Assembly: GCA_023548195.1 (NCBI GenBank)
Contig: JAJHZJ010000061.1
Span: forward strand, 1,714,771-1,778,770
Direction: 5' to 3'
Source: Bettongia penicillata ogilbyi
Lineage: Eukaryota; Chordata; Mammalia; Diprotodontia; Potoroidae
Length of the DNA: 64,000 nucleotides
Part shown: positions 1 to 10,984 of the stretch, one piece after another
How the letters are laid out: every line of letters begins with the position of its first letter
How positions within the stretch are numbered: the first letter of the stretch is position 1
Made by a program: the position numbers and the translations under genes
The notes under the pieces: generated by a model
Databases searched by the model: none
What the model was told of the DNA's origin: nothing
The model's input: the letters and a program-made list of their open reading frames with translations, nothing else

Positions 1-1000
1 ACAGTATTTTTTTTAAAAAGAGAAAACTAGAAAGTATTTGTTTTGTGCTTTCTTTTCTCTTTTTCTTAATCAACAAACTTTTTTATGATTATTGTCATTT
101 ACTTATTCATTTCTCATTCCTCTTCTTTAGGGTCCCTCTGATACGATTTTAGAAAAGTTTTATGAAAAATTGGTATGTGTTTGCTTGGACTTAGGGTGAT
201 TCCTTGAGCTCTCTTTTGCATGTCATCATTATCTTGTGTTGGTCTTTTTTTAAATTAAAAAAATCTTATTTTGTAATGAGCACACACAAAGCTTTGTATG
301 GAGCCTGTACGAATGCATACATAAAAGGTATATATGCTTAGTATTCTTGTCATTAAAATTGGAATTTATGTCTATAAATGACATTTTGATTTTAGGTTTT
401 TATTCAAAAGGTAGTTTAGATTTTTTAAATTGTAGCTGAGATATAGCCAGACTCAGGTTTCCCTTGCCTTCTGTTAACATAGAAACTGTATTATGAAGTC
501 TCACTTAATTCTGTTGGATTTATTGTTCTCCTTTGGTTTTATAGTATTGCAGTTGAAATAAACTCAATTCTCTAACGCAGTGAGTTGGTGATTTTTCCCT
601 TCTCTCAATCACTCTTTAAATCCTCCTCTTGCTACTAAAGATCACTCTATTCATGACTTTTATATACTATTTATGGTAAAAATACACTAATTATGACCTT
701 TTTATACTATTTATGATCTTTATATTTCCATAACCCAGGAATTAATTATTTCTTGAGAAGTAATACCAGGATTAGTAATTGCTTGCATTTATCATAATTT
801 TTAAAATTTGCATAGCTCCAGTCTCTCTTTAAATGTGTAAGTAGCATTGCTTTCCAAAAGATTTTGATCTGCCAAGCTACAGCTTTCAAGCTCATTTAAT
901 TGCAGCAATAGATGATTGAAATGAACTTTACATATGGCTTAGTAACAGAGTTGAGGTTTCCTGGTTTGGGAATGCAACACAGAGACAATCCTAGTATCCC
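1..1000. other. Unassigned AT-rich DNA
   Basis: I recognise no gene, RNA or repeat family here. The stretch is AT-rich with short poly-T runs and no reading frame of note. Confidence 0.5.
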
Positions 1001-1004
1001 AAAA

Positions 1005-1145
1005 TGATAGAGTTAGAGCTAGAAGAGTGAAGAAACTGTGCTCTAGAGAGATGAAGAGTCATACAGGCAATAAATAACCTAACCCAGAGCAGGCATTTCA
1101 GCTTAAGACCTCAGATTCCAAACCTAACACTCCTTCTACTGTGCC
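1005..1145 (-). repeat. MIR/THER1-like SINE fragment
   Basis: Reads as the reverse complement of a tRNA-derived CORE-SINE. A degraded 'gaagaaactgtgctctagagagatg' type core is followed by the region ending in a run like 'ctccttctactgtgccat', which is the reverse of the tRNA-like head. Strongly diverged, so an old copy. Confidence 0.6.
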
Positions 1146-2590
1146 ATACTTATACTGAATGACTTCAAGATGAATATTTTCATCCAGGAATGCTTCCTGA
1201 TTGGGCCTTAAAAATAACTATTATGTTCTCTTAGGGTGAGAAATTTTATGTCATATGAGACATTTTCTTCTGCCAGGATGAGGCTGTCTTAAAAATAATC
1301 CAGCACTACCATGAGTTGTCACAAATCGTTTCAGTCCTCCTTGAGCTCTTCCTAGAAGTGATTGCCAATAAAAGACTTAGAATCCCCCTTCCATGGGCTA
1401 TAACAGTGTATGTGCACGCACACATACACACATGCGTATGTGTGTGTATATGTGTGTGTGTGTATGAATGGATTAATTTCTGTAAGGTAGTGCCCTGAAA
1501 AATTGAAAGACTTGCATTCCACCTTTCCTTTCTTTCTATTCTTTGTAGGTTCATATATGTTCTTGTTCCTTGTCCTGTAGGTTTCTATTTCTTTGTGATT
1601 TGTAATTACACAGATTGTTGTGAGGAAAGAGAGAGGTAAAGTTTAAAGTAATCGAAACGGCTGTCCCTGTGGTTGTTGTCAGGCATTATCTCACAGTGTT
1701 TGGCTTTCAGAAGTACTAAGCAGGGTATGCAAGAGTGAATGTTATTTCCTTTTGATAACAAGGGGCCCTAAGGGAACCACATTCTCTTCCCTACTATGCT
1801 GGCTTGAGTTTGTGGCTCCCTGAAGACCCCAGTAATAACAACCCTATGGTAGTGTCTTTCTGGTACATAGACTCACTCAGATGTCTTCAAATCAGTCTAG
1901 TCAGAGAACAAGAAAAGTATCAGTTTTTGCAACTCTTCTTCCTGATGTGCAGACTGATTTTTCTAGGCCGGGTAAGAAAGAGACAAGGTAATGTGTTGAT
2001 CTTTTAGAACATTTCAACAATGTTGTTTTCACCCCCAGTTTTCAACAGCTTTGTTACAAGGAATGACTCTCTGTGAGGAGAAGAGATAAGATGCAGGTGG
2101 AAAATTCAGGTAGTGATAAAACAAAAAACGATTAAAAATTTTAATTTAGTAATTAAAAAATAATATTTTAAAATGAAATGCAGTAATTACAAAATGAAAA
2201 ATATTGAGTCACGTAGAATCACAGTCATTCTGCTTACACAATGTGACCATTTCTTCAAAACAACTAATGTTCTATAGGATGGGCTTGGAGCCATGTGAGA
2301 CAAAAGCCATCTAGGTGAAAACTTTGGGAATGCTTCTTAGGCTAGAGAATTTGTTAAAATAGATTATCATTGACTTGGTATGACAGTTTACACGTATTTG
2401 GTTTTTAGAAGTCCTCAAATGCTATATAATATATGAGCATCCTGGCTTTAAAAAAATAATGAATACTATAGACCTCTGGTTTGCAAGAGAAAATGTTTCT
2501 GAACATTTTGTTCAGAAACGTATGACCTTTAAAAATATGTTGAATTGCTTTTCCTTCAACTAATAGTGCACTTACCACAATATTTTCCTT
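1146..2590. other. Unassigned DNA with a short (TG)n
   Basis: No recognisable gene or repeat family apart from the TG/CA tract near 1408-1465. Small open frames at 1306-1554 and 1804-2007 have no domain or family resemblance that I can see, and the first runs through the dinucleotide repeat. Confidence 0.5.
1408..1465. repeat. (CA)/(TG) microsatellite, mixed
   Basis: A CA-rich arm is followed immediately by a TG-rich arm, so the tract is partly self-complementary. It is interrupted and short. Confidence 0.85.
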
Positions 2591-2594
2591 TTTA

Positions 2595-3250
2595 CTCATT
2601 CATTCATTCCACCATTGCTTGCTAAATACTTGCCATTGTTCTCAATGCTGGGAATACAGAGACAAAAATGAAACTCTTCCTGCTCTGTAGGAGCTTATAT
2701 TCTTTTGAGGAAAAACAACATGTATATGTACACAGAAAAAAATATATACATGAAGCACTTTCCAGGGGGAGTGCACTAGGAATGGAGAGGAAAAACAATA
2801 GACTTCCTGTAGGAGATAGGGTCTGAATTGAGCTTTAAAGGAAACCAGGGGATTCTGTGAGAGTAGAGGTCAAGAAGGAGGGCCTTCAAGGCATGAGAGA
2901 CAGCCTGTACAAAGGTGCAGAGGTGGGAAACAGCAAGTGTTATATGGGAAAGTCTTACATGGGAAACATGGAAAGTAGTCAAAGATTAATAAGTTGAGAA
3001 AGGTAAACTAGATGTGAGATTGTAAAGGGATTTAAAAATCAGACAGAGAAAGTTATGTTTTACCCTAGATGCAAGAGAGAGTTGTTGGAGCTTCTTAAAC
3101 AGAGGCCTGATATGGTCAAACTTGTGATATGGTCAACGCTTTAGGACTGGACCTAGGAGACTAATTAGAAGGCCCTTGAAAAAGCAGGCAACAAGTGATA
3201 AAGGACTGAATTAGCAGCTGTGAGAATGGAGGCAAGTGTGAGCTGTACCA
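2595..3250 (-). mobile_element. L2 LINE fragment (3' end plus part of ORF2), antisense
   Basis: The order matches the reverse complement of the L2 3' end. 'attcattcattcc' and a degraded 'tgctaaatacttgcc...gctgggaatacagagac' represent the L2 terminus. They are followed by sequence resembling the shared L2 segment about a 'cttcctgtaggagatagggtctgaattgag' motif, and then the antisense of the ORF2 C-terminal part ('cctgatatggtcaaact'). Many substitutions; an ancient copy. Confidence 0.75.
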
Positions 3251-3990
3251 TGTTATAATGAAGGGGTGAGGGTGAAGGAGGGGGTGGAGTCAAGAATGAT
3301 TGAAGAGTTTATAGACCTATACTGGCTGTAAGCATGATATCATCAAAAGGCTTAGAAGACCCCTTCAGTAGCCATATGAACTACAGCTATATATATGAGT
3401 GGATTAATTTCTGTAAGATATTGCCCTGAAAAATTGTGGAAATAGCAATAACAAAATTATCTATTATTAAAAGTATCTTAAGTATTCTTTGAGAATTGGC
3501 CTGCCACAGGTCTTGTTTTCCTGTGCCATAAAGTAAAAAGAAAATATGATTTCCTTCTGTGCTTACATTATGCCTAGTTTTATAAATTTATAAACTTCCA
3601 TCCACCCAATTTAGCATTGAAAATTTTAAAACTGAAATTTGTGATATAGGATTCTAGATTTAAATTGCTTCTATAGCATTGACTCAGTAAATTCATACTA
3701 CCAAAAAAAGGCAGAAATGGAGGTGAGGGGAATGATTTGTCCCAGTGTTTACTCCCTCTTAGCTGGAAAAATGTAAAAGATAGAGATTACCCTTCCATAG
3801 GCAATCAGCAAATTGCCTTTGAAGGTAGTTGAGCTGCAGTATCTTTTTGTTAATGCAGAAATCAGTTTAAGAGCTCCCATTAGCCAAGGATTCTGTTGCT
3901 TCATAATGACCCAGCTTTCAAACACTGAACACTCTGGAGGTAGAATTCAAAATAATAACATTCCAGTATGGGTAGTGCTGACTCAGGGTC
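3251..3990. other. Unassigned DNA
   Basis: No gene or clear repeat recognised. A fragment near 3395-3435 repeats wording found at 1465-1505 (gatt...aatttctgtaagatattgccctgaaaaattg), so both may derive from one unnamed old repeat. Confidence 0.4.
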
Positions 3991-3994
3991 AGTG

Positions 3995-4130
3995 GTTTCC
4001 CCCATCATTGACAGTCTTTAAGCAGAGACTGGCGGACAACTCACCAGGGATGTTGTAGTGGGGTTCCTATTAAGGCACATGGTAGATGAGGTGACCCCTG
4101 AGTTCTGTTCCAGCTCTGAAATTTTCTAAC
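3995..4130 (+). mobile_element. L3/CR1 LINE 3' end fragment
   Basis: Matches the characteristic 3' region of CR1-clade LINEs: a 'gtctttaagcagagactgg' block, then 'ggatgttgtagtggggttcct' and the terminal 'ctgttccagctctgaaatt'. The upstream part (3830-3995) may be the same element but is too diverged to be sure. Confidence 0.65.
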
Positions 4131-4200
4131 AATCATTTTTGTCATTCTAAGCTTCCTAAGAAATGTGTTATATCTGGAAAAACCCTATTTTTCCTTTGTT

Positions 4201-4262
4201 TAAATATATGTGTGTATAATATATACATATATTATATCTATGTCTATATCTATCTATCTATG
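4201..4262. repeat. AT-rich simple repeat (TA)/(TATC)
   Basis: Interrupted TA and TATC units. No wider structure. Confidence 0.8.
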
Positions 4263-4315
4263 AATTTCTAGTTATTTCCTACCTTTTATGGAGGGAACAG
4301 TCCTTATTCTTATAT

Positions 4316-4352
4316 CAACATTCATTCAACAGACATTTATGAAGCAATATGT
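4316..4352 (-). repeat. Short L2 3'-terminal remnant
   Basis: 'cattcattcaacagacatttat' type wording is the reverse complement of the L2 tail. Only a few tens of bases remain. Confidence 0.45.
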
Positions 4353-5500
4353 GTGAATCATGAAAATGTAATATATGTTATCCTTCAAAGAAAGGGTTAG
4401 ACGTCAGCTTTTATTGAAACAACATAAAGCTATTCTTCAACTTCCCTTTGGGAGATAATATCATTCATTGTGATTGCCAGCCTGAGTTGTTACATGACTG
4501 ATCAGTAGAAAAGGTCACCATTATAATTATTGAGAATAAAATAGTTTGTGCTGAAAACTTATCTTTAAAAATTGTCAGAACTTTCAAGAGCCTAGTTGGC
4601 TACTATTCTGCACATGCTCTGGGAATAAAAACTATTGAAATGTCTATGATTGATTAAGACAAAAAGAAAGAATCTAATGAATCTGCCAGTGTTTGATGAC
4701 AAGAAAATTGATATTAAAGAATAAAAAATTGGTATGATCAACCCCAGTTCGAAGTTATGCCTCTAACCTCATCATCCTTCCCAGAGAGCAATGATAGAAG
4801 ATGAAAGCTAAAATAGTGCTTTGTCCCAAAACAGCAACTGATACATCCAAGGTTCATTTAACTGATAATGAAAAGAAACCATAGTTTCAAATTAGTTTGA
4901 TCCCTGCAATAAAGTACTTTAATCTCAAGTTAATAAAAGGGGGTTTAATAATATTGTATGCCTTATGATTGCATTATCCTTGATTCCTGTTTTCAAAAAC
5001 AGCAATAATAAATTAAAATCTTAAAATAAACCTTTGCCACTTCCTTATAATGATTTTTTTTTAATCTAGAGTCACAATTACTGAAAGATAATGCTTTTAC
5101 AAAAGGTAGATGCAAAGGTGGAAAATAATCCATTTTGAGTGACTTTCCCTTTTCAAAACCACTAAAGGTGATAAGAATCCCATGATGAACTGAAGATAAT
5201 TTCAGTATTTTGTGTTATGGACTTTCATGCAGAATTTATTTTTAAAATCTCACAAAATTTTTTCTGTGAATGTTGTTTAAATGGAAAATATTTTACCAGT
5301 TTGGCTCAGGGAGATTGGAAGGATTTAGGCTCTGCCTATGATTTTCATTGCTGTTAGGCAACTCCTGATAAGGAGACCTGTTCTATTAATACTGATTGAT
5401 CAGTCTGCAGCTTTTAAGCTGAGAGTTATCTGGAGTACTGAGTTTAACTTGCCCACGGTCATGCAGTCAGTGTATTAATTTCCTGATTTAAAACATACAC
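4353..5500. other. Unassigned AT-rich DNA
   Basis: Nothing recognisable on either strand. Confidence 0.5.
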
Positions 5501-5509
5501 TTATTTAAA

Positions 5510-5580
5510 TGCATTCATTTAATTCATTCATTCATTAAGTGCAGATTATGTACTTATACATCAGATCTGGTATCATTAAC
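5510..5580 (-). repeat. Short L2 3'-terminal remnant
   Basis: A run of 'attcattcattcatt' followed by 'aagtgcagattatgtac' resembles the antisense L2 terminus. Very short and diverged. Confidence 0.4.
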
Positions 5581-5949
5581 TGGCATTGCCTTGTAGGTGA
5601 AATAAATCACAATATTGAATAAAAATCAACCTACTTCTTTTCATTTGAGTGCAATTTTCACTGGGGAAAAGTTGCCAAACATATTCAAATCAACTGAAAA
5701 CTTAAATTCAGGTGAAAGTTTTCAAATCAATCACATCTGTTGATTCAGATACAGAAAGTAAAGTGGTCAGAGAAAATGTGTACTTTGTAGCCTCAGCCAG
5801 AAATTGACTTAACAACAATAGCAGTTAAAGAAATAGTCTTAAAAATAATCTTGACTTACATTTATATGTTCCTTAATAGTTTAGGATACACTTTGGGTAC
5901 ATTGGCTCCTTTGGTAACTAATAAGATCCATAGAAACTGAGCAACTGTT

Positions 5950-6118
5950 TTGGTTCGGTCATTTTCAGTCATGTCTGCCTCTTTATGACCTCATTTGGGG
6001 TTTTCTTGGCAGAGGTACTGCAGTGGTTGGCCATTTCCTTCTCCAGCTCATTTTACTGATTAAAAATCTGAGGCAAACAGTTAAATGGACTTACCCAGGT
6101 CACACAGCTATTATACCC
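5950..6118 (-). mobile_element. MAR1-type SINE with BovB/RTE-like tail
   Basis: Reads in antisense as a marsupial SINE: the tail side ('cagtcatgtctgcctctttatgacc' region) corresponds to the 'agagtcggacatgactga' tail shared with RTE/BovB elements. It is followed by the 'ttggccatttccttctccagctcattttac' block and the 'gaggcaaacagttaaatgg...caggtcacacagct' CORE. The tRNA-like head is missing or decayed. Confidence 0.75.
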
Positions 6119-6119
6119 A

Positions 6120-6245
6120 CTTGACAGAGGAGGAATCTGAAGTTTGGAAAAATAGAACCCTATTTTATTGAAGTCATACAACTAATAAATGAAAGAGCCA
6201 AAACTGGAATCCAGGTCTTTGCCTCTACTAGGCACTAGGTCCACT
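6120..6245 (-). repeat. MIR-like SINE fragment
   Basis: Antisense CORE-SINE: 'tgacagaggaggaatctgaag' then 'gaagtcatacaactaataaatg' and 'gaatccaggtctttgcctc', the reverse of the tRNA-related head. It abuts the MAR1-like element. Confidence 0.65.
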
Positions 6246-6289
6246 AGGTTTTTTTTTCCTACTACTTTTTTCCTACACATTTCATTTTG

Positions 6290-6428
6290 CTGTGCTTGTC
6301 CTTTGTTTCTGAAGAGCACCATGACATCGATGAGATGATAACATGACCTGCTGTTGACTTTGATTTGAGTGAGGGAGAGCTGTGCAAGGTCACCAGCCTC
6401 TCTTCTCCTCCAGTCATCTGGATCCAAT
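6290..6428 (+). repeat. Unnamed interspersed repeat, copy 1
   Basis: Alignable by eye over about 135 bp with 44988-45125. Shared words include 'tgaagag', 'catgacatc', 'gatttgagtgagggag' and 'gtgcaaggtcaccagcctc'. I recognise it as a recurrent marsupial repeat but cannot name the family. Confidence 0.6.
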
Positions 6429-6494
6429 CATATAATTTTAAATGCATATAGAATCTACATGGTTGTTATAATCTTATATTTGATTCCTGTAATA

Positions 6495-6575
6495 GAGACA
6501 GTCTTGGATTTATTAAGAGATTATGATGTACCAGGTGCTATGCTAGGAAATGGGGATACAACTACAAAGTGTGAA
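6495..6575 (-). repeat. L2 3'-end remnant
   Basis: 'ggatttattaagagattatgatg' and 'caggtgctatgctaggaaat' followed by 'ggggatacaactac' match the antisense L2 terminal region. Confidence 0.55.
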
Positions 6576-6599
6576 ATTATTACTATTTGTAATAGGAGG

Positions 6600-7420
6600 A
6601 AGTGGAGGGATATTCAAGGTTACCCTTATTCAAGGATTAATATCCCTTTGCTTGATATATGAATATCTGTAATGCTATATCTATTAATTTGTCCTTCTTC
6701 TGTCCTTCCTTTTCCCAAATATGCCCAAGTATTATCCTTACAGTGTGGATCTTTTATGATGGATCCTTTATCCTGTAATCTCCTTTTAACACTCTGCAAA
6801 TAACTGTGTCAACTTGGTCCTGGACTCACAACTTGGAAAATTCGTTCACCTTGCTAATAGAATTCTAAAAGCTCTTCTCTATCAATTTTCATCATGTACA
6901 ATTTGGCAAAAAGAAAGAAGATGCTCTGTACAGATAACAAAGACCAAAGAATGGAGCTTTATACTGATAATACTTTTAAAATTCCAGTCACATAATAACA
7001 TTCTCTGTTTACCACAAAATTACAGCATATAAGAGTTTGAGGTCACAGACAGTTGAGTGAGGGTTCAGTCCACATGACAGCAGATGAGAACATTATGTAA
7101 TCTAGTGGAAAAAATGAAAGAGGTTTAGAGATTCACCTCAGCTCAACAGCTAAGGTTTTCTCTGTGCAAAATGTGTTAGATGTTAATGTAGAAAAGCAAA
7201 AAGTTCAATGGTTAAAGCAGAAACACCCCATACCAGGATTTTACCCACATCTGCCCCATACTTCTACACCTAATGATTTGAGAGGGAGAAACCACTCACA
7301 ACCGGCACAGGAGGATAAAGAAGCAGAAATGCTTAATCTACATGTGTAGATTAAAATTTGCTTACAGTCTGTCTACTGTATTATTTTTGGTGGTGGTCTT
7401 AAAACTGTATACTAAAATGA
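6600..7420. other. Unassigned DNA
   Basis: No gene or repeat family recognised. Reading frames are short and have no recognisable motif. Confidence 0.45.
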
Positions 7421-7424
7421 AAAA

Positions 7425-7540
7425 AGTAGGCAGACAGATTGTGCTAAGGATCAAATGAGATAATATTTGTAAAAAGCACATACCATATTGCCTGGCACAT
7501 AGTAGGTACCATATAAATGCATATTCACTTCCCTTTTCCC
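7425..7540 (+). repeat. MIR 3' portion
   Basis: 'ggatcaaatgagataatatt' followed by 'aaagcacataccatattgcctggcacatagtaggtacc' is the second half of a CORE-SINE including its LINE-related tail. Confidence 0.7.
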
Positions 7541-9070
7541 TTTTTAAAAAATTAAAAAAAATTTCAAATATATTTTTATATTTTTTCTTTCTCTTTCCCT
7601 TCTTTCTAAGTTCTAGGACTAAAAAAAACACACCACAGCAAAACATAATAAATGATCATAATAAATGAATACTTACTGAGTATCCATGACAAAATCTTAA
7701 TTTGAAAAAATTGTTGAGTATAGTCTGAAATTACTACAAATTCAGTTCAGTCTCCTTTAATTTCTGAATCTATACTGCTTCACAATAATTTTATTATTTA
7801 TCTGTAACACTCTATAGCCTTCAGTCTTCAGATTTTAAATTATATTCAAAACAGTGCACTTCATCAGGAAAGTAGATTGACATAATTTAGAAAAACTTGT
7901 AACAACAAGGGTTTCAACCAAATTGGTTAATTTTCAGGCAGCCAGACAAGACAGCTTGTTAACTTAGAATACTCATTTCATGAGTATTTAAGTTAATTGA
8001 CATTTTATTCTGGAGCTGAAAAAGCAAATAATATGCCCTTGAGGAGCTTACATTTTAAAAAGAGAGACAAAAGAATTTCTTCTGTAGATTGTTGATAATG
8101 AGGACCTTAAATATAATGAGTCCTTTCTGATTACAGGAAATGTCCTAAGAGAGTAGCTTCTACTATGTCATCTCATGTTCATTAATATTGCTACTGATGA
8201 ATACAAAAATATGAATGTGTTGATTTGTTCATTGTTTGGAAAGAAACAGGTTAGTTCCATGCCTAAGCATAATGAAAGATTAGAAAGGATCAGGAAAGGT
8301 AAGGATTCTAAGATATCCAAAAAGAGTAACTTTTCATGCTGTCTTCCCCATAATGGCTTCCCCTAAAATGAGAGGGTAGAAAGAATGTTCATGTCAAGGA
8401 CATGAGTTTCTTAAATAAGCTTGTTTAAGGAAGCATGCTAGTGTTCCTTTACATTTCAGTATTTGGCTGATTTTCACTGGTATCGGTCTGTACTGAAACC
8501 TTCTCCATGCTTCTAAGGAGATGAGTTAATGGACAATATTCACACCAGAGGAGATAGATGCATGGATAACCCCCAGCTAATTTACTTTTAGCTTTCAAAT
8601 GTGTTTTTGTATTTATAGTTGAGTAACGAAGGTGTCACTTTAGAAGGAGCTTGGGAAATTACTCGTTTTCTCCATCCTACCTTGTCTAACTTTTACCTGA
8701 AACCTATACCATACTGGAAAAAGTCTTTTGTTTTCCCCTTTGAGCTAAAGTGTAGGAGGTGGTTAATCGTTAGACTTTCAAAAGGTTCATGTGTTTTTAC
8801 ATTGGGGATCAGTTACTTTTTTTTTAGTTTATACCTGTAACTTTGTGGTTAAGTAAATTACATGATAATTATTACTATTAAATGTTCATAACATAGATAT
8901 TTCATTTAAAGGATACTTTTGAGATATGTCAAGAGATAATTCACCATGTGGACAATTCTACGTAGGAGAATTCTCCAACTGAGATTTAAATTCAAGTGTG
9001 TGTGTTTGTGTATGTGTGTGTGTGTAGATTTTTGGCTACTAGATTAAATGAGTTCATGCAAATAATCAAG
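7541..9070. other. Unassigned AT-rich DNA
   Basis: Contains a (TG)n at 8995-9027. No coding or repeat family is recognised. Confidence 0.5.
8995..9027. repeat. (TG)n microsatellite
   Basis: About 33 bp of TG units with a few interruptions. Confidence 0.85.
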
Positions 9071-9084
9071 TTTTATGTTGAATA

Positions 9085-9348
9085 CTACTGATAAGAGTTA
9101 GCATTTACATAGTGCTTTAAGTTTGGCTAAATGCTTTACAAATATCATCTCATTTTATTCTCACAACAATCCTAGGTAGTAGATGCTATTATTATCTCCA
9201 TTTTACAAATGAGGAAACTGAGGAGGCAGAAAGAGGTTAAGTGACTTGCCCAGAATTACTTAGCTAGTAAGTGTGTGAAACAGGGTTTAAGTTCAAGTGT
9301 TTCCGATTCCAGGTCCAGCACTCTATCTACTGTGCCATCAAACTGCTA
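9085..9348 (-). mobile_element. Near full-length MIR/THER SINE
   Basis: Antisense CORE-SINE in one piece. The LINE-related tail ('agcatttacatagtgctttaa', 'atctcattttattctcacaac') is followed by the core ('aaatgaggaaactgaggagg', 'gttaagtgacttgcccag') and the tRNA-like head ending in 'ctctatctactgtgccat'. Length near 260 bp, as expected for the family. Moderate divergence. Confidence 0.85.
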
Positions 9349-9504
9349 AAAACTAGTGATAATAAAAGTGTGATGATAATAATAGCACATTAGAAACCTA
9401 TTATACATGAATCTACTCTCTATAATAAGTGAAGAAACTGATCATGATGAAGCTGGCAAAGCAGTTCTGCTGTAATTGAATTATAGATGCAATATTAAGA
9501 TATA

Positions 9505-9640
9505 AAGTTCTTTCTCTCTTAAATTCAATTTTATTTGATTTTTCAGGACCACATTCTCTCCCTCTCCCCCATTAAAAAAGCAAATAAAATCCATCAAAAA
9601 CATGTATAGTCAAGCACAACAAAACCCCACATTGGCCATG
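9505..9640 (-). mobile_element. Marsupial L1 3'UTR fragment
   Basis: Pyrimidine-rich 'attctctccctctccccc' followed by 'catgtatagtcaagcacaac' and 'cccacattggccatg' is the antisense form of the abundant marsupial L1 3' region. Confidence 0.6.
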
Positions 9641-9999
9641 AGACAGAGTTCTTGAGTTTTGTTGCTTATCAACCAGTAGACAAGATCATGGCTTTAATTT
9701 CATACCAGGAATAAAAATAGATGTTCCCTTTGTGTCTTTCCTAGCACTTCTCACCATAATAAGCAATCTCTTGCCACTTCCCCACCTATCTGTTAATTAG
9801 GGAGAAATCAGGAATGAAAGTAAGTACTACTTAATGATGAAGAAAAGATGAAATAGTTACAGTGACCTCCTAAATGAGTTTCCATGAAGGATAATCTGCA
9901 GTTAATACAAAGAAAAGAACACAAGAAGTTTATATAAGAGCAGCAATGTGTTTCCTCTATTAAAAATTTTCCTGAAGTGAATAGCCATTTGTTTCTTCC

Positions 10000-10119
10000 T
10001 GTTTGTTTTTTTATCTCTACTAGTCTATAAGCTCCAGGAAGACAAAACTTATGACTTATTCAAACTGTCTCCTCTAACACCTAACACAGCACCTTACATA
10101 CAGCAGGCACTTAATAAAC
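10000..10119 (+). mobile_element. L2 LINE 3' end, left part of a split copy
   Basis: 'tataagctccaggaagac' through 'acctaacacagcaccttacatacag' to 'caggcacttaataaac' is the canonical L2 3' terminus. The element stops abruptly at 10119 and resumes at 10372 with 'acttaataaacgtgggttgaat'. The two parts share an 11-bp direct repeat (acttaataaac at 10109-10119 and 10372-10382) that brackets an insertion. Confidence 0.85.
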
Positions 10120-10121
10120 CT

Positions 10122-10147
10122 ATTAAACTTATTATAATAAGTTTAAT
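10122..10147. repeat. Perfect 26-bp palindrome
   Basis: Arms 'attaaactta' and 'taagtttaat' flank the self-complementary centre 'ttataa'. It lies in the left filler of the templated insertion. Confidence 0.9.
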
Positions 10148-10155
10148 TATAATAA

Positions 10156-10341
10156 TCAAAGATTTCAAAATGAATGTCAAAAATTGTTTTTACATGCAAC
10201 TGGATAATAAGATGGGGTATAGAAATCTATCTTGCCCTACCAGAAAACAGAGGGGAAGGGGATAAGAGAAAGGAGGGCTGTGATAGAAGGGAAGGCATAC
10301 CGAGGAAAGGGGTAATCAGAATGCACACTGTCTTCGGGAGA
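10156..10341 (+). repeat. Inverted repeat arm A (186 bp, perfect)
   Basis: Pairs with 12122-12307 with no mismatch by direct reading; identity ends sharply at both sides. In HAL1 orientation this arm runs on the plus strand, while the parent element runs on the minus strand. Confidence 0.92.
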
Positions 10342-10371
10342 ATAATAAATAGAAAATAATAAACCTAATAA

Positions 10372-10400
10372 ACTTAATAAACGTGGGTTGAATATGTTGT
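10372..10400 (+). mobile_element. L2 LINE 3' end, right part of a split copy
   Basis: Resumes the L2 terminus ('acttaataaacgtgggttg') interrupted at 10119. Confidence 0.75.
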
Positions 10401-10544
10401 TGAATTTATCTTTTCTCTGTTTTTCTTTGCTCCTTTTACTATAATTTTGTTGAATAAAGGCAACTCTTAAGAATTTCACATTACTATTCTATATAGCAAT
10501 GAATTATCCTAACATCTTAAACAACGAATAGATTCACTTATATT

Positions 10545-10700
10545 CTGCAAGTATTTCTTAAAGTGACTACTGTATGCTAGCCACTGTGCTAGGAACTGGA
10601 AATGCAAAGACAATCCAGTTAATTATTGTCCTCAAGTTGCTTATATTCTATTCTGGGGAGAGGCAGCCTGCACATGGATAAGTATATCTAAGTTAATGTG
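10545..10700 (-). mobile_element. L2 LINE 3' fragment, antisense
   Basis: 'ctgtatgctagccactgtgc' then 'taggaactggaaatgcaaag' and 'ctcaagttgcttatattcta' match the antisense L2 3' end. Confidence 0.7.
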
Positions 10701-10984
10701 GGAAGTGAGAGGGCTGACAAGTGCGGGCCTCAAGAATAACTCCTAGACCAGACAGTGGGGTGTTGGAGTCTGCTCCCTAGAGGCTTAGCAGATAGTTCAG
10801 TTGTCAACAGAAGGATTGACATCTCAGAAATGGACAAATCAGTGCTCACTTTGTCATTTTGTTGATTGTCTAGATTTAAGGAAGTGCTATAGAAAATATT
10901 TATAATACAGATTGTTTTGAACTGTGTCATATAAATGTTTACCAGCACACCCCAGAACCCAGGTAACACTTGACCTGTAGACAA

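Larger units (their letters stand above)
10120..10371 (+). mobile_element. Complex 252-bp insertion carrying an inverted HAL1 copy
   Basis: The insertion splits an L2 3' end and is flanked by an 11-bp direct repeat. It has three parts: a left AT-rich piece containing a perfect 26-bp palindrome (10122-10147); a core (10156-10341) that is base-for-base the reverse complement of 12122-12307 in the HAL1 downstream; and a right A-rich piece with repeated 'aataaac'-like words. The core covers an internal part of the HAL1 3' region and lacks that element's own 3' terminus and tail, so it is not an ordinary retrotransposon end. A locally templated (fold-back or template-switch) copy is the likeliest origin; an internally primed retro-insertion is the alternative. 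Confidence 0.85.
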
